Source: JAZKFR01 sp040386295 (lineage in GTDB: Bacteria; Pseudomonadota; Gammaproteobacteria; Burkholderiales; Rhodocyclaceae). From it: a DNA stretch of 18,688 nt. A program made the position numbers and the translations under genes. The notes beneath the pieces were generated by a model. It saw nothing but the letters and a program-made list of their open reading frames with translations, did not search any database and was not told the DNA's origin. Shown here one piece after another: positions 5,998 through 13,709 of the stretch (the stretch's first letter is position 1; each line of letters begins with the position of its first letter). Location of the stretch: NCBI GenBank assembly GCA_040386295.1, contig JAZKFR010000012.1, positions 1-18,688 on the forward strand. The letters run 5' to 3'.

Positions 5998-7052
5998 GTT
6001 TGCGCGCTAGGGCAGCCGCCGCCGACCTGCCGTCGGCGGCCTCCTTGTCGCTGCCTGTGCCAAGCTCAGACGCTGTGGGACAGCATCAAGCTGTTTTGTG
6101 CGCAGAAGCGGTCGACGCGCTGGCGATCGAGCCGGACGGGATTTATGTCGACGCCACCTTTGGTCGTGGCGGTCATAGTCGGGCGATTTTGCAGCGTTTA
6201 GGCGCCGCCGGACGTTTGCTTGTGCTGGATCGTGATCCGCAAGCGATTGCCGTGGCACAGGCGATCAACGATCCGCGTTTGACCGTGTTGCACCAGTGTT
6301 TTGGCGAGTTGGCTGCGGCTTTGCAGCAAGCCGGTGTAACGAGTGTGGCGGGCGTGTTGCTTGATGTTGGCGTGTCGTCGCCACAGCTTGACGAAGCCGA
6401 GCGTGGTTTTAGCTTTCGCTTCGACGCGCCTTTGGATATGCGGATGGATACAACGCAGGGTGAGACGGCAGCGGATTGGCTGGCACGTGCGGATGCTCAA
6501 GAAATTACGGAGGTCATTAGAAACTATGGCGAAGAACGGTTTGCTTTCCAGATTGCAAAGAAGATTGTGCTTGCTCGGAGCGAGCAGCGTATTACCCGCA
6601 CCGGCCAGCTTGCCACGCTTGTACGCGAAGCCGTGCGGACCCGTGAACCGGGCCAGGATCCAGCCACGCGGACTTTTCAAGCATTACGGATTCAGGTCAA
6701 CCAAGAGCTTGAGCAGCTGGCGTTAGCCCTACCGCAAGCGCTGCATTCCTTGCGCTGTGGTGGACGGTTGGTGGTCATTAGCTTCCATTCTTTAGAAGAT
6801 CGCATCGTTAAACGGTTTATGCGCGAGCAAGCCGCGCCAGATGATTTGCCAAAAAATTTCCCGATTCGCGCCGCCGATTTGCCCGCGCCGCAACTCCGTG
6901 TGATCGGCAAAGCGGTGCGCGCTGGTGCTGCTGAATTGGCAGAGAACCCGAGAGCGCGCAGTGCGCTCATGCGCGTTGCAGAAAAAACCACGCCGCCTGC
7001 CGCTGTGCTGGATACAGCCGATACAGCCGATACAGCAGGTAGGCAGCGCTGA
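5985..7052 (+). CDS. rsmH: 16S rRNA (cytosine1402-N4)-methyltransferase RsmH (MraW)
   Basis: S-adenosylmethionine-dependent enzyme that N4-methylates C1402 in the decoding centre of 16S rRNA. Motifs are YVDATFGRGGHS (54-65, SAM binding), LLVLDRDPQAI (78-88), LLDVGVSSPQLDEAERGFSF (125-144), FQALRIQVNQELEQL (231-245) and GGRLVVISFHSLEDRIVKRF (259-278). At 355 residues it is longer than E. coli RsmH (313). About 32 unconserved residues precede the family start and the C-terminus is drawn out by a 9-bp repeat. The GTG at 5985 is chosen because GAGGG (5971-5975) lies 9 bp upstream and it overlaps the mraZ stop; GTG at 5994 and 6075 are alternatives. ftsL begins one base after its stop codon. Confidence 0.95.
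   Translation: MSAVSLRARAAAADLPSAASLSLPVPSSDAVGQHQAVLCAEAVDALAIEPDGIYVDATFGRGGHSRAILQRLGAAGRLLVLDRDPQAIAVAQAINDPRLTVLHQCFGELAAALQQAGVTSVAGVLLDVGVSSPQLDEAERGFSFRFDAPLDMRMDTTQGETAADWLARADAQEITEVIRNYGEERFAFQIAKKIVLARSEQRITRTGQLATLVREAVRTREPGQDPATRTFQALRIQVNQELEQLALALPQALHSLRCGGRLVVISFHSLEDRIVKRFMREQAAPDDLPKNFPIRAADLPAPQLRVIGKAVRAGAAELAENPRARSALMRVAEKTTPPAAVLDTADTADTAGRQR
6018..6040 (+). repeat. Inverted repeat, 9-bp perfect stem in the 5' end of rsmH
   Basis: GCCGCCGAC (6018-6026) and GTCGGCGGC (6032-6040) are perfect complements around a CTGCC loop. The hairpin lies in codons 12-19 of rsmH, inside the unconserved N-terminal extension. No T run follows, so it is not a typical intrinsic terminator. 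It could affect translation of rsmH or mRNA processing between mraZ and the rest of the operon. Confidence 0.7.
7011..7037 (+). repeat. Three tandem copies of a 9-bp unit at the 3' end of rsmH
   Basis: GATACAGCC, GATACAGCC and GATACAGCA follow one another and encode the repeated tripeptide Asp-Thr-Ala near the RsmH C-terminus. The length is a multiple of three, so copy changes keep the frame. Confidence 0.9.
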
Positions 7053-7053
7053 A

Positions 7054-7356
7054 ATGGCCAAGCTCAATTTATTCCTGCTACTGCTGGTCGTGTTGTGCGC
7101 GCTTGGCGTCGTTAATTCACAACATCGCGCGCGTAAACTTTTTCAGGCATTAGAGTCGGCGCAGGAACGTGGGCGCCAGTTAGAAGTGGAGTTTGGTCAG
7201 TTGCAATTGGAGTTATCAACTTGGGCGACGCCGCCACGCATTGAAAAAATCGCGCGCGACAGTTTAAAAATGCACAGCCCAGACGCTGGCAGCGTTATTT
7301 CTTTTGCCACCAGCCCTGACTCAATGACCTCAGGAGCGCAGATCAATGCGCGCTAA
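7054..7356 (+). CDS. ftsL: Cell division protein FtsL
   Basis: Small bitopic divisome protein that forms a complex with FtsB and FtsQ and helps activate FtsW-FtsI. The 100 residues show a short N-terminus (MAKLN), one hydrophobic membrane span (about 5-21, LFLLLLVVLCALGVV), a heptad-like periplasmic helix (about 23-56) and the family tail IEKIARDSLKMHSP (63-76). The frame is open further upstream to 6925, but the ATG at 7054 gives the correct length and membrane topology, lies one base after the rsmH stop, and has AGG (7041-7043) 10 bp upstream. The identification rests on topology, length and its place between rsmH and ftsI, since FtsL sequences diverge quickly. It overlaps ftsI by 11 bp. 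Confidence 0.92.
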   Translation: MAKLNLFLLLLVVLCALGVVNSQHRARKLFQALESAQERGRQLEVEFGQLQLELSTWATPPRIEKIARDSLKMHSPDAGSVISFATSPDSMTSGAQINAR

Positions 7357-9184
7357 GGGTCGCCTAGCACATCGCTTTGCCGAAAGTCCGGTTCTGCGCT
7401 TGCGCCTGGCCGCATGGCGTTCACGCCTGCTGGCGCTGCTGGTCTTCCTCTGCTTTGCCGCCTTGTTAGGACGGGCGTTTTATCTCCAGGTACTCAATAC
7501 GGGTTTTCTGCAAGAAAAGGGCGAGTCACGCTACTTACGCGACTTGGAAATTTCCGCCTCGCGTGGACGCGTGATGGATCGCCATGGCGATGTTTTAGCC
7601 GTCTCGACTCCCATGAAATCGGTTTGGGCGATTCCTGCCGATGTGCAGATCAGCGCGCAGCAAAGCGAGCAATTGGCGCGTTTGCTTGAATTGGAACCTA
7701 AGGTTCTGGCGCATCAATTGGCCAGCGACAAAAGCTTTGTTTTTTTACAGCGCCAAGTGCCCCCCGATTTAGCCGAACAAGTTGCCGCGCTGAAAGTACC
7801 CGGAATTGGCCAGGATTCTGCCTATCGACGTTATTACCCCGTCGGTGAAATGGCGGCACATGTGGTCGGCTTTACCGGCATTGAAGGCCAGGGTCAAGAA
7901 GGCATTGAGCTGGCGTATCAAGATCAGTTGCTCGGTCGCCCGGGTAGTCGGCGCGTGATCAAAGATCGGCGTGGGCAGATCGTCGAAGATGTGGGTTCGA
8001 TCAAGCCACCGCAAGACGGTAGCGATATTCGGTTAGCGCTAGACGCCAAAATTCAGTATCTGGCGTATAGCCATTTGAAGCAGGCAGTGGCTGAACACCG
8101 TGCGAAAGCAGGGGGCATTGTCGTCGCCGACGTGCGTAGTGGCGAGATTCTCGCGCTGGCCAATTGGCCAACTTATAACCCGAACAATCGCACGCATTTG
8201 TCGGGAAGCCAGCTTCGCAATCGCGCGGTGACCGATAGCTTTGAGCCGGGGTCGACTTTAAAACCCTTTACGGTTGCTTTGGCTTTGGATCAGGGCAAGC
8301 TTCGCTTTGATTCGCCGATCAATTGCGCACCTGGACGGATGACGATTGGTTCGGCAACGATTTCCGACGCGCATCCACACGGCGTGTTGACGGTGGCGGA
8401 AGTGATTCAGAAATCGTCCAACATTGGCGCTGCCAAAATTGCCGCCACGCTTGCGCCGCACAGCATGTGGGACATGTTCGACGGCTTGGGTTTTGGACGT
8501 TTGCCGCAGCTTGGTTTCCCCGGCGAGGTGAGTGGGCGTTTGCGTCCTTGGAAACAATGGCGACCGATCGAGCAGGCGACGATGGCCTACGGACACGGTA
8601 TTTCCGTGTCGCTGATTCAACTGGCGCGTGCTTATAGCGTTTTTGCCCGTTCAGGTGACCTCATCCCCTTGTCTTTGCTGCGTTTAGAGACGCCTTTCGT
8701 ACAAGGCAGGCAACTCTTCGCTGAGCAAACCGTGCGTGAAGTGCGCGCCATGCTAGAAATGGCCGTGCAAGACGACGGTACCGCCCCGCGTGCGCGCATT
8801 CAGGGCTATCGCGTGGCAGGCAAAACGGGCACCGCGCATAAGCTCGAAGCGGGGCAATACGTGAACAAATACGTCGCCTCCTTCGTCGGCTTTGCGCCGG
8901 TTTCTGAGCCGCGTTTACTCGTCGCTGTGATGATTGACGAGCCGGCGGGCAATTTTCATTTCGGCGGCGATGTGGCAGGCCCTGTGTTTTCTGCCGTCAT
9001 GTCAGGCGCTTTGCGTGCCTTGAGCATTCCCTCTGATGCCCCGGTGCAACATGCTGCGCGGGGAAATTCTTCGCCTGAGCGTTCGCTCGCACGCGCAGCC
9101 TTGGTGAGAACTGAGGCGCCTTTGTTGATGAGCCGTGTAAGCGCGTCCACTGCGCTGCCTTTGCCTAGGAGTGAACCCCTGTGA
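7346..9184 (+). CDS. ftsI: Septal peptidoglycan transpeptidase FtsI (penicillin-binding protein 3)
   Basis: Cross-links septal peptidoglycan in the periplasm, anchored by one N-terminal membrane span (about 28-47) after a basic cytoplasmic segment. The PBP dimerisation domain starts near RGRVMDRHGDVLAVS (73-87). The penicillin-binding motifs are all present: SxxK as Ser303-Thr-Leu-Lys306 within EPGSTLKPF, SxN as Ser357-Ser-Asn359, and KTG at 493-495 within AGKTGTAHK. The 612 residues compare with 588 in E. coli; the surplus is mainly a C-terminal Ala/Ser/Pro-rich tail after about 565. The ATG at 7346 is supported by AGGAG (7332-7336) 9 bp upstream. The gene overlaps ftsL by 11 bp and murE by 4 bp. 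It should work with FtsW, encoded in the same operon. Confidence 0.97.
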   Translation: MRAKGRLAHRFAESPVLRLRLAAWRSRLLALLVFLCFAALLGRAFYLQVLNTGFLQEKGESRYLRDLEISASRGRVMDRHGDVLAVSTPMKSVWAIPADVQISAQQSEQLARLLELEPKVLAHQLASDKSFVFLQRQVPPDLAEQVAALKVPGIGQDSAYRRYYPVGEMAAHVVGFTGIEGQGQEGIELAYQDQLLGRPGSRRVIKDRRGQIVEDVGSIKPPQDGSDIRLALDAKIQYLAYSHLKQAVAEHRAKAGGIVVADVRSGEILALANWPTYNPNNRTHLSGSQLRNRAVTDSFEPGSTLKPFTVALALDQGKLRFDSPINCAPGRMTIGSATISDAHPHGVLTVAEVIQKSSNIGAAKIAATLAPHSMWDMFDGLGFGRLPQLGFPGEVSGRLRPWKQWRPIEQATMAYGHGISVSLIQLARAYSVFARSGDLIPLSLLRLETPFVQGRQLFAEQTVREVRAMLEMAVQDDGTAPRARIQGYRVAGKTGTAHKLEAGQYVNKYVASFVGFAPVSEPRLLVAVMIDEPAGNFHFGGDVAGPVFSAVMSGALRALSIPSDAPVQHAARGNSSPERSLARAALVRTEAPLLMSRVSASTALPLPRSEPL

Positions 9185-10914
9185 TCCCGCTCGATCCGCC
9201 CAATCGGCCCCAAAAAAAGCCGCTTCCTTCGGCACATAGCGTCACCGTCCCCAACGTAATCCAGTCGATTAGCGATGCGATGACGCCGGGTCGTTTGGCC
9301 GAATGGAACCGCTCAGCCGAGGCCTTGCTCGAGCAGCTAAAGGGCTTGGGCATCAACCCGACGAACGTGGTGGACGATAGTCGGCAGGTGGCGCCAGGCG
9401 ATCTTTTTCTCGCTTATCCCGGCGCAACAACCGACGGCCGGTGCTACATCGGCGAAGCCATTGAACGGGGTGCTGCAGCCGTATTTTGGGAAAGTGCGAT
9501 CAGCTCACTAGGTGGTTATCGCAAGACTTTGCCGAGCGACAATACGCCCCGTTTTGCCTGGTCTGCACAGTGGCAAGTGCCGAATTTTCCTGTCGCTAAC
9601 TTAGGGGGCTTGAGTGGATGTTTGGCGCAGCTCATTTACAACCGGCCAAGCGAGCGACTTTCTTTGCTGGCACTGACGGGCACAAACGGTAAAACAACGA
9701 TCAGCCATGCGCTGGCGCAAAGTTACCCCGGTGCCTGCGCCATGATCGGCACGCTCGGTGCAGGGCGTTTGGGGCAATTGCAAGACATTGGTTTGACCAC
9801 GCCGACGGCGACTGCGCTGACGCGCTATCTGGCCGAGTGTGTTAGCGATACGGCGCAACCGCCGATTAGTGCTTGCGCGCTTGAGGCCAGTTCGATTGGC
9901 TTGGTCACGGGGCGTTTAAACGGTTTGCACATTGATGTTGCGGTGTTCACCAATTTGACGCGGGATCATCTCGACTTCCATACCACCCTGGCCGCCTACG
10001 CCGAGGCTAAAGAAAGACTGTTCCACTGGCCTGCGCTGCGTTTGGCGGTGATCAACATCGACGATTTTTTTGGCCGCGAACTGCTCGCCCGCACCACAGC
10101 CAAAAAAGTGTTGACCTACACGCAGAGCAATTTGCCGAGCAACCGCTTAGCCAACTTGCGCGCTGAGAACGTTGAAGAAACGGCGAGCGGGCTCTCTTTC
10201 TGGTTAAGCGCACCGAATGGCCGCGCCCAGGTGCAAACCAGCCTGATGGGACGCTACAACGTCTCCAATTTGCTTGCCGTTGCAGCCGTTTTGATCGATG
10301 CCGGTTTAACGCCGAATGAAGTGGCCAGCCGTTTTGCCAAATTGACACCGCCGCCGGGTCGTTTGGAAGTGGTGCGTTCGCGCGAGGCAATTGCCGAACC
10401 TCTAGTCATTGTTGACTACGCCCACACGCCAGACGCGCTAGAAAAAGCGCTGCGTGCTTTACGTCCGGTCTTGCAGCGACGGAGTGGGCACAGCCCGGCC
10501 AAATTGCACGTGGTATTTGGTTGCGGCGGTGAGCGTGATCGCGGTAAGCGTTTGTTGATGGGCTCTGTCGCGATGGCGTTTGCCGACCGCGTGTTATTGA
10601 CCAGCGACAACCCCAGACGGGAAGACCCGCAGACGATTTTGCACGAGATTTTGCGCGGTGCGCCCAACGCAGAAAGCGTGCTGGATCGTGCAACGGCGAT
10701 ACGCCAAGCCGTGCTCAACGCCGATAACGCCGATGTCATCTTAATCGCCGGTAAAGGCCACGAGTTGTACCAAGATATTGCGGGTGAACGTCACCCTTTC
10801 TCTGACTTTAGCGAGGCTCAGGCAGCGTTGGATGAGCGCCGTCTGCAAGCGAACCCGGCGCACGCTTCAGCCCTTGCCAGTGCGCCCAAAAATCCTGTGA
10901 AGGAACGCCCATGA
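9181..10914 (+). CDS. murE: UDP-MurNAc-L-Ala-D-Glu:meso-diaminopimelate ligase MurE
   Basis: Cytoplasmic ATP-dependent ligase that adds the third residue of the peptidoglycan stem peptide. Domain 1 carries DDSRQVAPGDLFLA (65-78). The ATP-binding loop is LTGTNGKTT (165-173). The central domain has TNLTRDHLDFH (257-267) and Lys277 in the AK motif, the probable carbamylated lysine. The C-terminal domain contains DYAHTPDAL (412-420), DNPRREDP (476-483) and GKGHE (524-528). DNPR is the signature of meso-DAP-adding enzymes, so meso-DAP rather than lysine is inferred. At 577 residues it exceeds E. coli MurE (495), with about 40 extra N-terminal residues and a longer C-terminus. GTG at 9181 overlaps the ftsI stop by 4 bp and has AGGAG (9167-9171) 9 bp upstream, which supports the long N-terminus. 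Confidence 0.97.
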   Translation: MIPLDPPNRPQKKPLPSAHSVTVPNVIQSISDAMTPGRLAEWNRSAEALLEQLKGLGINPTNVVDDSRQVAPGDLFLAYPGATTDGRCYIGEAIERGAAAVFWESAISSLGGYRKTLPSDNTPRFAWSAQWQVPNFPVANLGGLSGCLAQLIYNRPSERLSLLALTGTNGKTTISHALAQSYPGACAMIGTLGAGRLGQLQDIGLTTPTATALTRYLAECVSDTAQPPISACALEASSIGLVTGRLNGLHIDVAVFTNLTRDHLDFHTTLAAYAEAKERLFHWPALRLAVINIDDFFGRELLARTTAKKVLTYTQSNLPSNRLANLRAENVEETASGLSFWLSAPNGRAQVQTSLMGRYNVSNLLAVAAVLIDAGLTPNEVASRFAKLTPPPGRLEVVRSREAIAEPLVIVDYAHTPDALEKALRALRPVLQRRSGHSPAKLHVVFGCGGERDRGKRLLMGSVAMAFADRVLLTSDNPRREDPQTILHEILRGAPNAESVLDRATAIRQAVLNADNADVILIAGKGHELYQDIAGERHPFSDFSEAQAALDERRLQANPAHASALASAPKNPVKERP

Positions 10915-12563
10915 TGATGGATTTACAGAGCGCAGCAGCGGCTATGAACGCCCAGTTGCTTGCCCCGACGACGGCGACAACTTTGAGTTTTAGCGCGGTC
11001 TCCACCGATAGCCGTGCCTTGCTTCCCGGCACCTTGTTTTTTGCTTTACGCGGCGCCAATTTTGACGGCCATGAATTCATCGCCATGGCGGCAGCACAAG
11101 GCTGTGTGGCGGCGGTTGTCGACTTGCCGCCACACAGCCCGTTGCTCCAAGGTTTGAGCTTGCCGTTATTACACGTCGCGAACGCTCGCTTGGCTTTAGG
11201 CGCGTTAGCGGCTCATTGGCGTGCCCGCTTCTCGATTCCTGTGATCGGCGTGACGGGCAGCAACGGTAAAACGACGACCAAAGAAATGATCGCCAGCATC
11301 ATGCGTGCGGCCTTTGGCGACGCAGTACTGGTGACGCCAGGCAATCTTAATAACGACATCGGCATGCCGCTCACCCTACTCAGCCTTAACGCGCAGCATC
11401 GCGCGGCCGTGATCGAGATGGGGATGAATCAAATCGGTGAAATGGCCTATCTCGCGAACATCGTTAGGCCGACGGTTGCCTTGGTGACCAATGCCCAACG
11501 TGCGCATTTGGAAGGCATGGGCACTTTAGAAGTGATCGCGCGGGAAAAAGGCAGTCTCTATTCAGTATTGTCCAGTTCCTCGGACGGAGTCTCGGACAAC
11601 ACTTCGGACAGCGCCTCGGCCAACCCAGAGCAGCGCACGGCACAAACTGCAGTTGCTGTGATCAACGCCGATGACACCTGGGCGCCGCTGTGGCGCAAGC
11701 AATGCCAGCACGATGCCGGGGTACGTATTTTGACTTTTGGCTTTGCGCAAACGGTGCAAGACGGGCTGCAGCGGGGTCTGGACGTGACCGGTAGCTGCCA
11801 AATTCATGGCCTGGATAATCGACTCAGCTTGCGCATGCGCCGCGATTCGGCCAGCGCCGCGCTCGGCGCTGCCGTGGCGCCGGAGCGCGCAGCCGCAGGC
11901 GGGGTCACTGCCAGCACAGAAGTCGATGCGGCTGGGGAAAAGGCTTGGCAGAGTGCTGAGGTCGATCTCGCCCTACCGGGTCGGCACAACGCCCTCAACG
12001 CCCTGGCCGCCGCTGCTACAGCCTTGGCGACCGGCATTGCCTTGGACGTTGTGGCGCAAGGTTTGCGCGCCTTTAAAGGCGTCAAAGGGCGTTTGCAACG
12101 GCGTTCTGGATTACACGGTGCCGTTTTATTAGACGACACCTACAACGCCAATCCCGATTCAGTACGTGCCGGAATCGATGTTTTGGCGGCCACCGTTGGG
12201 CGCAAAATTTTGGTGCTCGGTGACATGGGTGAAATTGGCCAAATGACCGCGCAGTTTCACGACGAAATGGGCGGTTACGCCAAAAGCCAGGGCATTGATC
12301 GCCTGTTCGCGGTAGGCGAGGCCAGCCAAGTTGCCGCGCGTAATTTTGGTCCTGGCGGGCAGCATTACAAAAACATGGAAAGCCTGGGCGAAGCCTTGCG
12401 CGCCGAGTTGGCGCCAGACACCACGGTGCTGATCAAAGGTTCGCGTTTCATGCGTATGGAGCGCTTGTTGCCCGCGATTGAAGTCAGTGAAGCCAGCGCA
12501 AGTAAGGCGCAATCGCCTGCCAGCGGCAGCGCAACGCAGCCCGGAGCAGCGACATGCTCTTAA
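10911..12563 (+). CDS. murF: UDP-MurNAc-tripeptide:D-alanyl-D-alanine ligase MurF, with two low-complexity insertions
   Basis: Adds D-Ala-D-Ala, completing UDP-MurNAc-pentapeptide in the cytoplasm. Features are STDSRALLPGTLFFALRG (31-48), the ATP loop GVTGSNGKTTTKEM (113-126), NNDIGMPLTLL (147-157), GRHNALNALAAAA (357-369) and LDDTYNANPDSV (407-418). It has 550 residues against 452 in E. coli. Two insertions explain much of this: about 221-245, built from a 12-bp repeat (Ser-Asp-x-x), and about 312-348, rich in Ala/Ser/Glu. The C-terminal 25 residues are also low complexity. Both insertions lie between recognisable motifs and no catalytic motif is lost, so activity is expected. GAAGGA (10899-10904) lies 6 bp before the ATG at 10911, which overlaps the murE stop (ATGA); further in-frame ATGs follow at 10914 and 10917. 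The gene overlaps mraY by 10 bp. Confidence 0.96.
   Translation: MMMDLQSAAAAMNAQLLAPTTATTLSFSAVSTDSRALLPGTLFFALRGANFDGHEFIAMAAAQGCVAAVVDLPPHSPLLQGLSLPLLHVANARLALGALAAHWRARFSIPVIGVTGSNGKTTTKEMIASIMRAAFGDAVLVTPGNLNNDIGMPLTLLSLNAQHRAAVIEMGMNQIGEMAYLANIVRPTVALVTNAQRAHLEGMGTLEVIAREKGSLYSVLSSSSDGVSDNTSDSASANPEQRTAQTAVAVINADDTWAPLWRKQCQHDAGVRILTFGFAQTVQDGLQRGLDVTGSCQIHGLDNRLSLRMRRDSASAALGAAVAPERAAAGGVTASTEVDAAGEKAWQSAEVDLALPGRHNALNALAAAATALATGIALDVVAQGLRAFKGVKGRLQRRSGLHGAVLLDDTYNANPDSVRAGIDVLAATVGRKILVLGDMGEIGQMTAQFHDEMGGYAKSQGIDRLFAVGEASQVAARNFGPGGQHYKNMESLGEALRAELAPDTTVLIKGSRFMRMERLLPAIEVSEASASKAQSPASGSATQPGAATCS
11100..11139 (+). repeat. Perfect 14-bp inverted repeat inside murF
   Basis: GGCTGTGTGGCGGC (11100-11113) is the exact reverse complement of GCCGCCACACAGCC (11126-11139), with 12 bases between. 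Two G-T pairs could extend the stem into the loop, which also contains GTCGAC. It is the longest perfect inverted repeat I found in the window and lies in codons 64-77 of murF, in domain 1. In mRNA this would be a very stable hairpin. Confidence 0.85.
11580..11627 (+). repeat. 12-bp periodic repeat in murF encoding Ser-Asp-x-x units
   Basis: TCGGAC recurs at 11580, 11592 and 11604, exactly 12 bp apart, followed by a degenerate TCGGCC at 11616. Translated, this gives SDGV, SDNT, SDSA and SAN in the first MurF insertion. The arrangement suggests in-frame tandem duplication followed by divergence. Confidence 0.85.
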
Positions 12564-13648
12564 TGCTGGCGCAATGGCTGGCGCAGGAGTTCAACGTCCG
12601 CGCCTTCAACGTCTTCAACTACATCACCTTGCGTACGGTTTTGGCGGCGATGAGTGCTTTATTTATTTCTTTGGCCGCCGGTCCCTGCGTCATTCGCTGG
12701 TTGGCGGCGAAAAAAATTGGCCAAGCCGTGCGCCAAGACGGGCCGCAAACGCACCTGGTTAAATCTGGCACGCCGACCATGGGCGGGGCTTTGATTCTGA
12801 TCGCGGTCGGCTTAACCACCTTACTCTGGGCTGATTTAAACAACCGCTACGTCTGGCTTGTTCTGGCCGTAACGCTCAGTTTTGGCGCGCTCGGTTGGTA
12901 CGACGATTGGCAAAAAGTCGTACATCGCGATCCGAATGGTTTGTCCAGCCGCTGGAAGTACTTTTGGCAATCGCTGATCGGCTTAGCGGCAGCGCTCTAC
13001 CTAGGTTTGAGCACAAGCTTACCGGCGCAGATGGAGTTAATCGTGCCGTTCGTCAAAACCGTGTCTTATCCGCTCGGGGTTGTCGGTTTTATGGTGCTCA
13101 CCTACTTCGTCATCGTCGGCACCAGCAACGCGGTCAATCTGACCGACGGGCTGGATGGTTTGGCCATCATGCCGACCGTACTGATCGCCGCAGCCTTAGC
13201 GATTTTTGCCTATGTTGCGGGCAATGCGGTCTATGCCAAATATCTCTTTCTGCCGCATATTCCTGGCGCCGGCGAGTTGGCCGTGCTGCTCGGTGCGATT
13301 GCGGGCGCCGGCTTGGGGTTTTTGTGGTTCAACGCCTACCCGGCAGAAGTCTTCATGGGCGACGTCGGTGCCCTGGCGCTAGGCGCTGCCCTGGGTACGG
13401 TGGCGGTCATCGTGCGTCAAGAAATTGTCTTGGCCATCATGGGCGGCGTCTTCGTCGCCGAGACCTTATCGGTTGCCATTCAAGTGCTGTACTTCAAATT
13501 CAGCCGTGGCAAACGCATTTTTCGCATGGCGCCGCTACACCACCACTACGAGCTAGGCGGCTGGAAAGAAACCCAGGTCGTCGTGCGCTTTTGGATCATC
13601 ACCATCATTTTGGTCTTGATCGGTTTATCGACGCTCAAGTTGCGCTAG
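12554..13648 (+). CDS. mraY: Phospho-N-acetylmuramoyl-pentapeptide-transferase MraY
   Basis: Integral membrane enzyme that transfers phospho-MurNAc-pentapeptide to undecaprenyl phosphate, forming lipid I. The 364 residues match E. coli (360) and show about ten hydrophobic spans. Signature motifs are GQAVRQDGPQTHLVKSGTPT (56-75), WYDDW with Asp117/Asp118 (115-119), NAVNLTDGLDGLA (192-204), WFNAYPAEVFMGDVGALALG (258-277, Asp270) and the substrate-binding MAPLHHHYELGGW (325-337). The ATG at 12554 has GGAG (12543-12546) 7 bp upstream and overlaps the murF stop by 10 bp; an in-frame ATG at 12563 would remove only three residues. A 51-bp gap, the longest inside this dcw segment, separates it from murD. 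Confidence 0.97.
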   Translation: MLLMLAQWLAQEFNVRAFNVFNYITLRTVLAAMSALFISLAAGPCVIRWLAAKKIGQAVRQDGPQTHLVKSGTPTMGGALILIAVGLTTLLWADLNNRYVWLVLAVTLSFGALGWYDDWQKVVHRDPNGLSSRWKYFWQSLIGLAAALYLGLSTSLPAQMELIVPFVKTVSYPLGVVGFMVLTYFVIVGTSNAVNLTDGLDGLAIMPTVLIAAALAIFAYVAGNAVYAKYLFLPHIPGAGELAVLLGAIAGAGLGFLWFNAYPAEVFMGDVGALALGAALGTVAVIVRQEIVLAIMGGVFVAETLSVAIQVLYFKFSRGKRIFRMAPLHHHYELGGWKETQVVVRFWIITIILVLIGLSTLKLR

Positions 13649-13688
13649 CCAAGATCAGCGCAACGCAGACCCCTATCGCTTCCCAACC

Positions 13689-13709
13689 ATGAACCCAGCA
13701 TGAACCAGC
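13689..13709 (+). repeat. Near-tandem duplication at the murD start codon
   Basis: ATGAACCCAGC (13689-13699) is followed at once by ATGAACCAGC (13700-13709), differing by one C. The first ATG opens a frame that stops after four codons, with its TGA overlapping the murD ATG. It looks like a duplication of the initiation region. Confidence 0.7.

Noticed and set aside
6925..7053. Extended start for ftsL at 6925
   Set aside because: It would overlap rsmH by over 120 bp and place a hydrophilic segment before the membrane span; ATG at 7054 fits the family.
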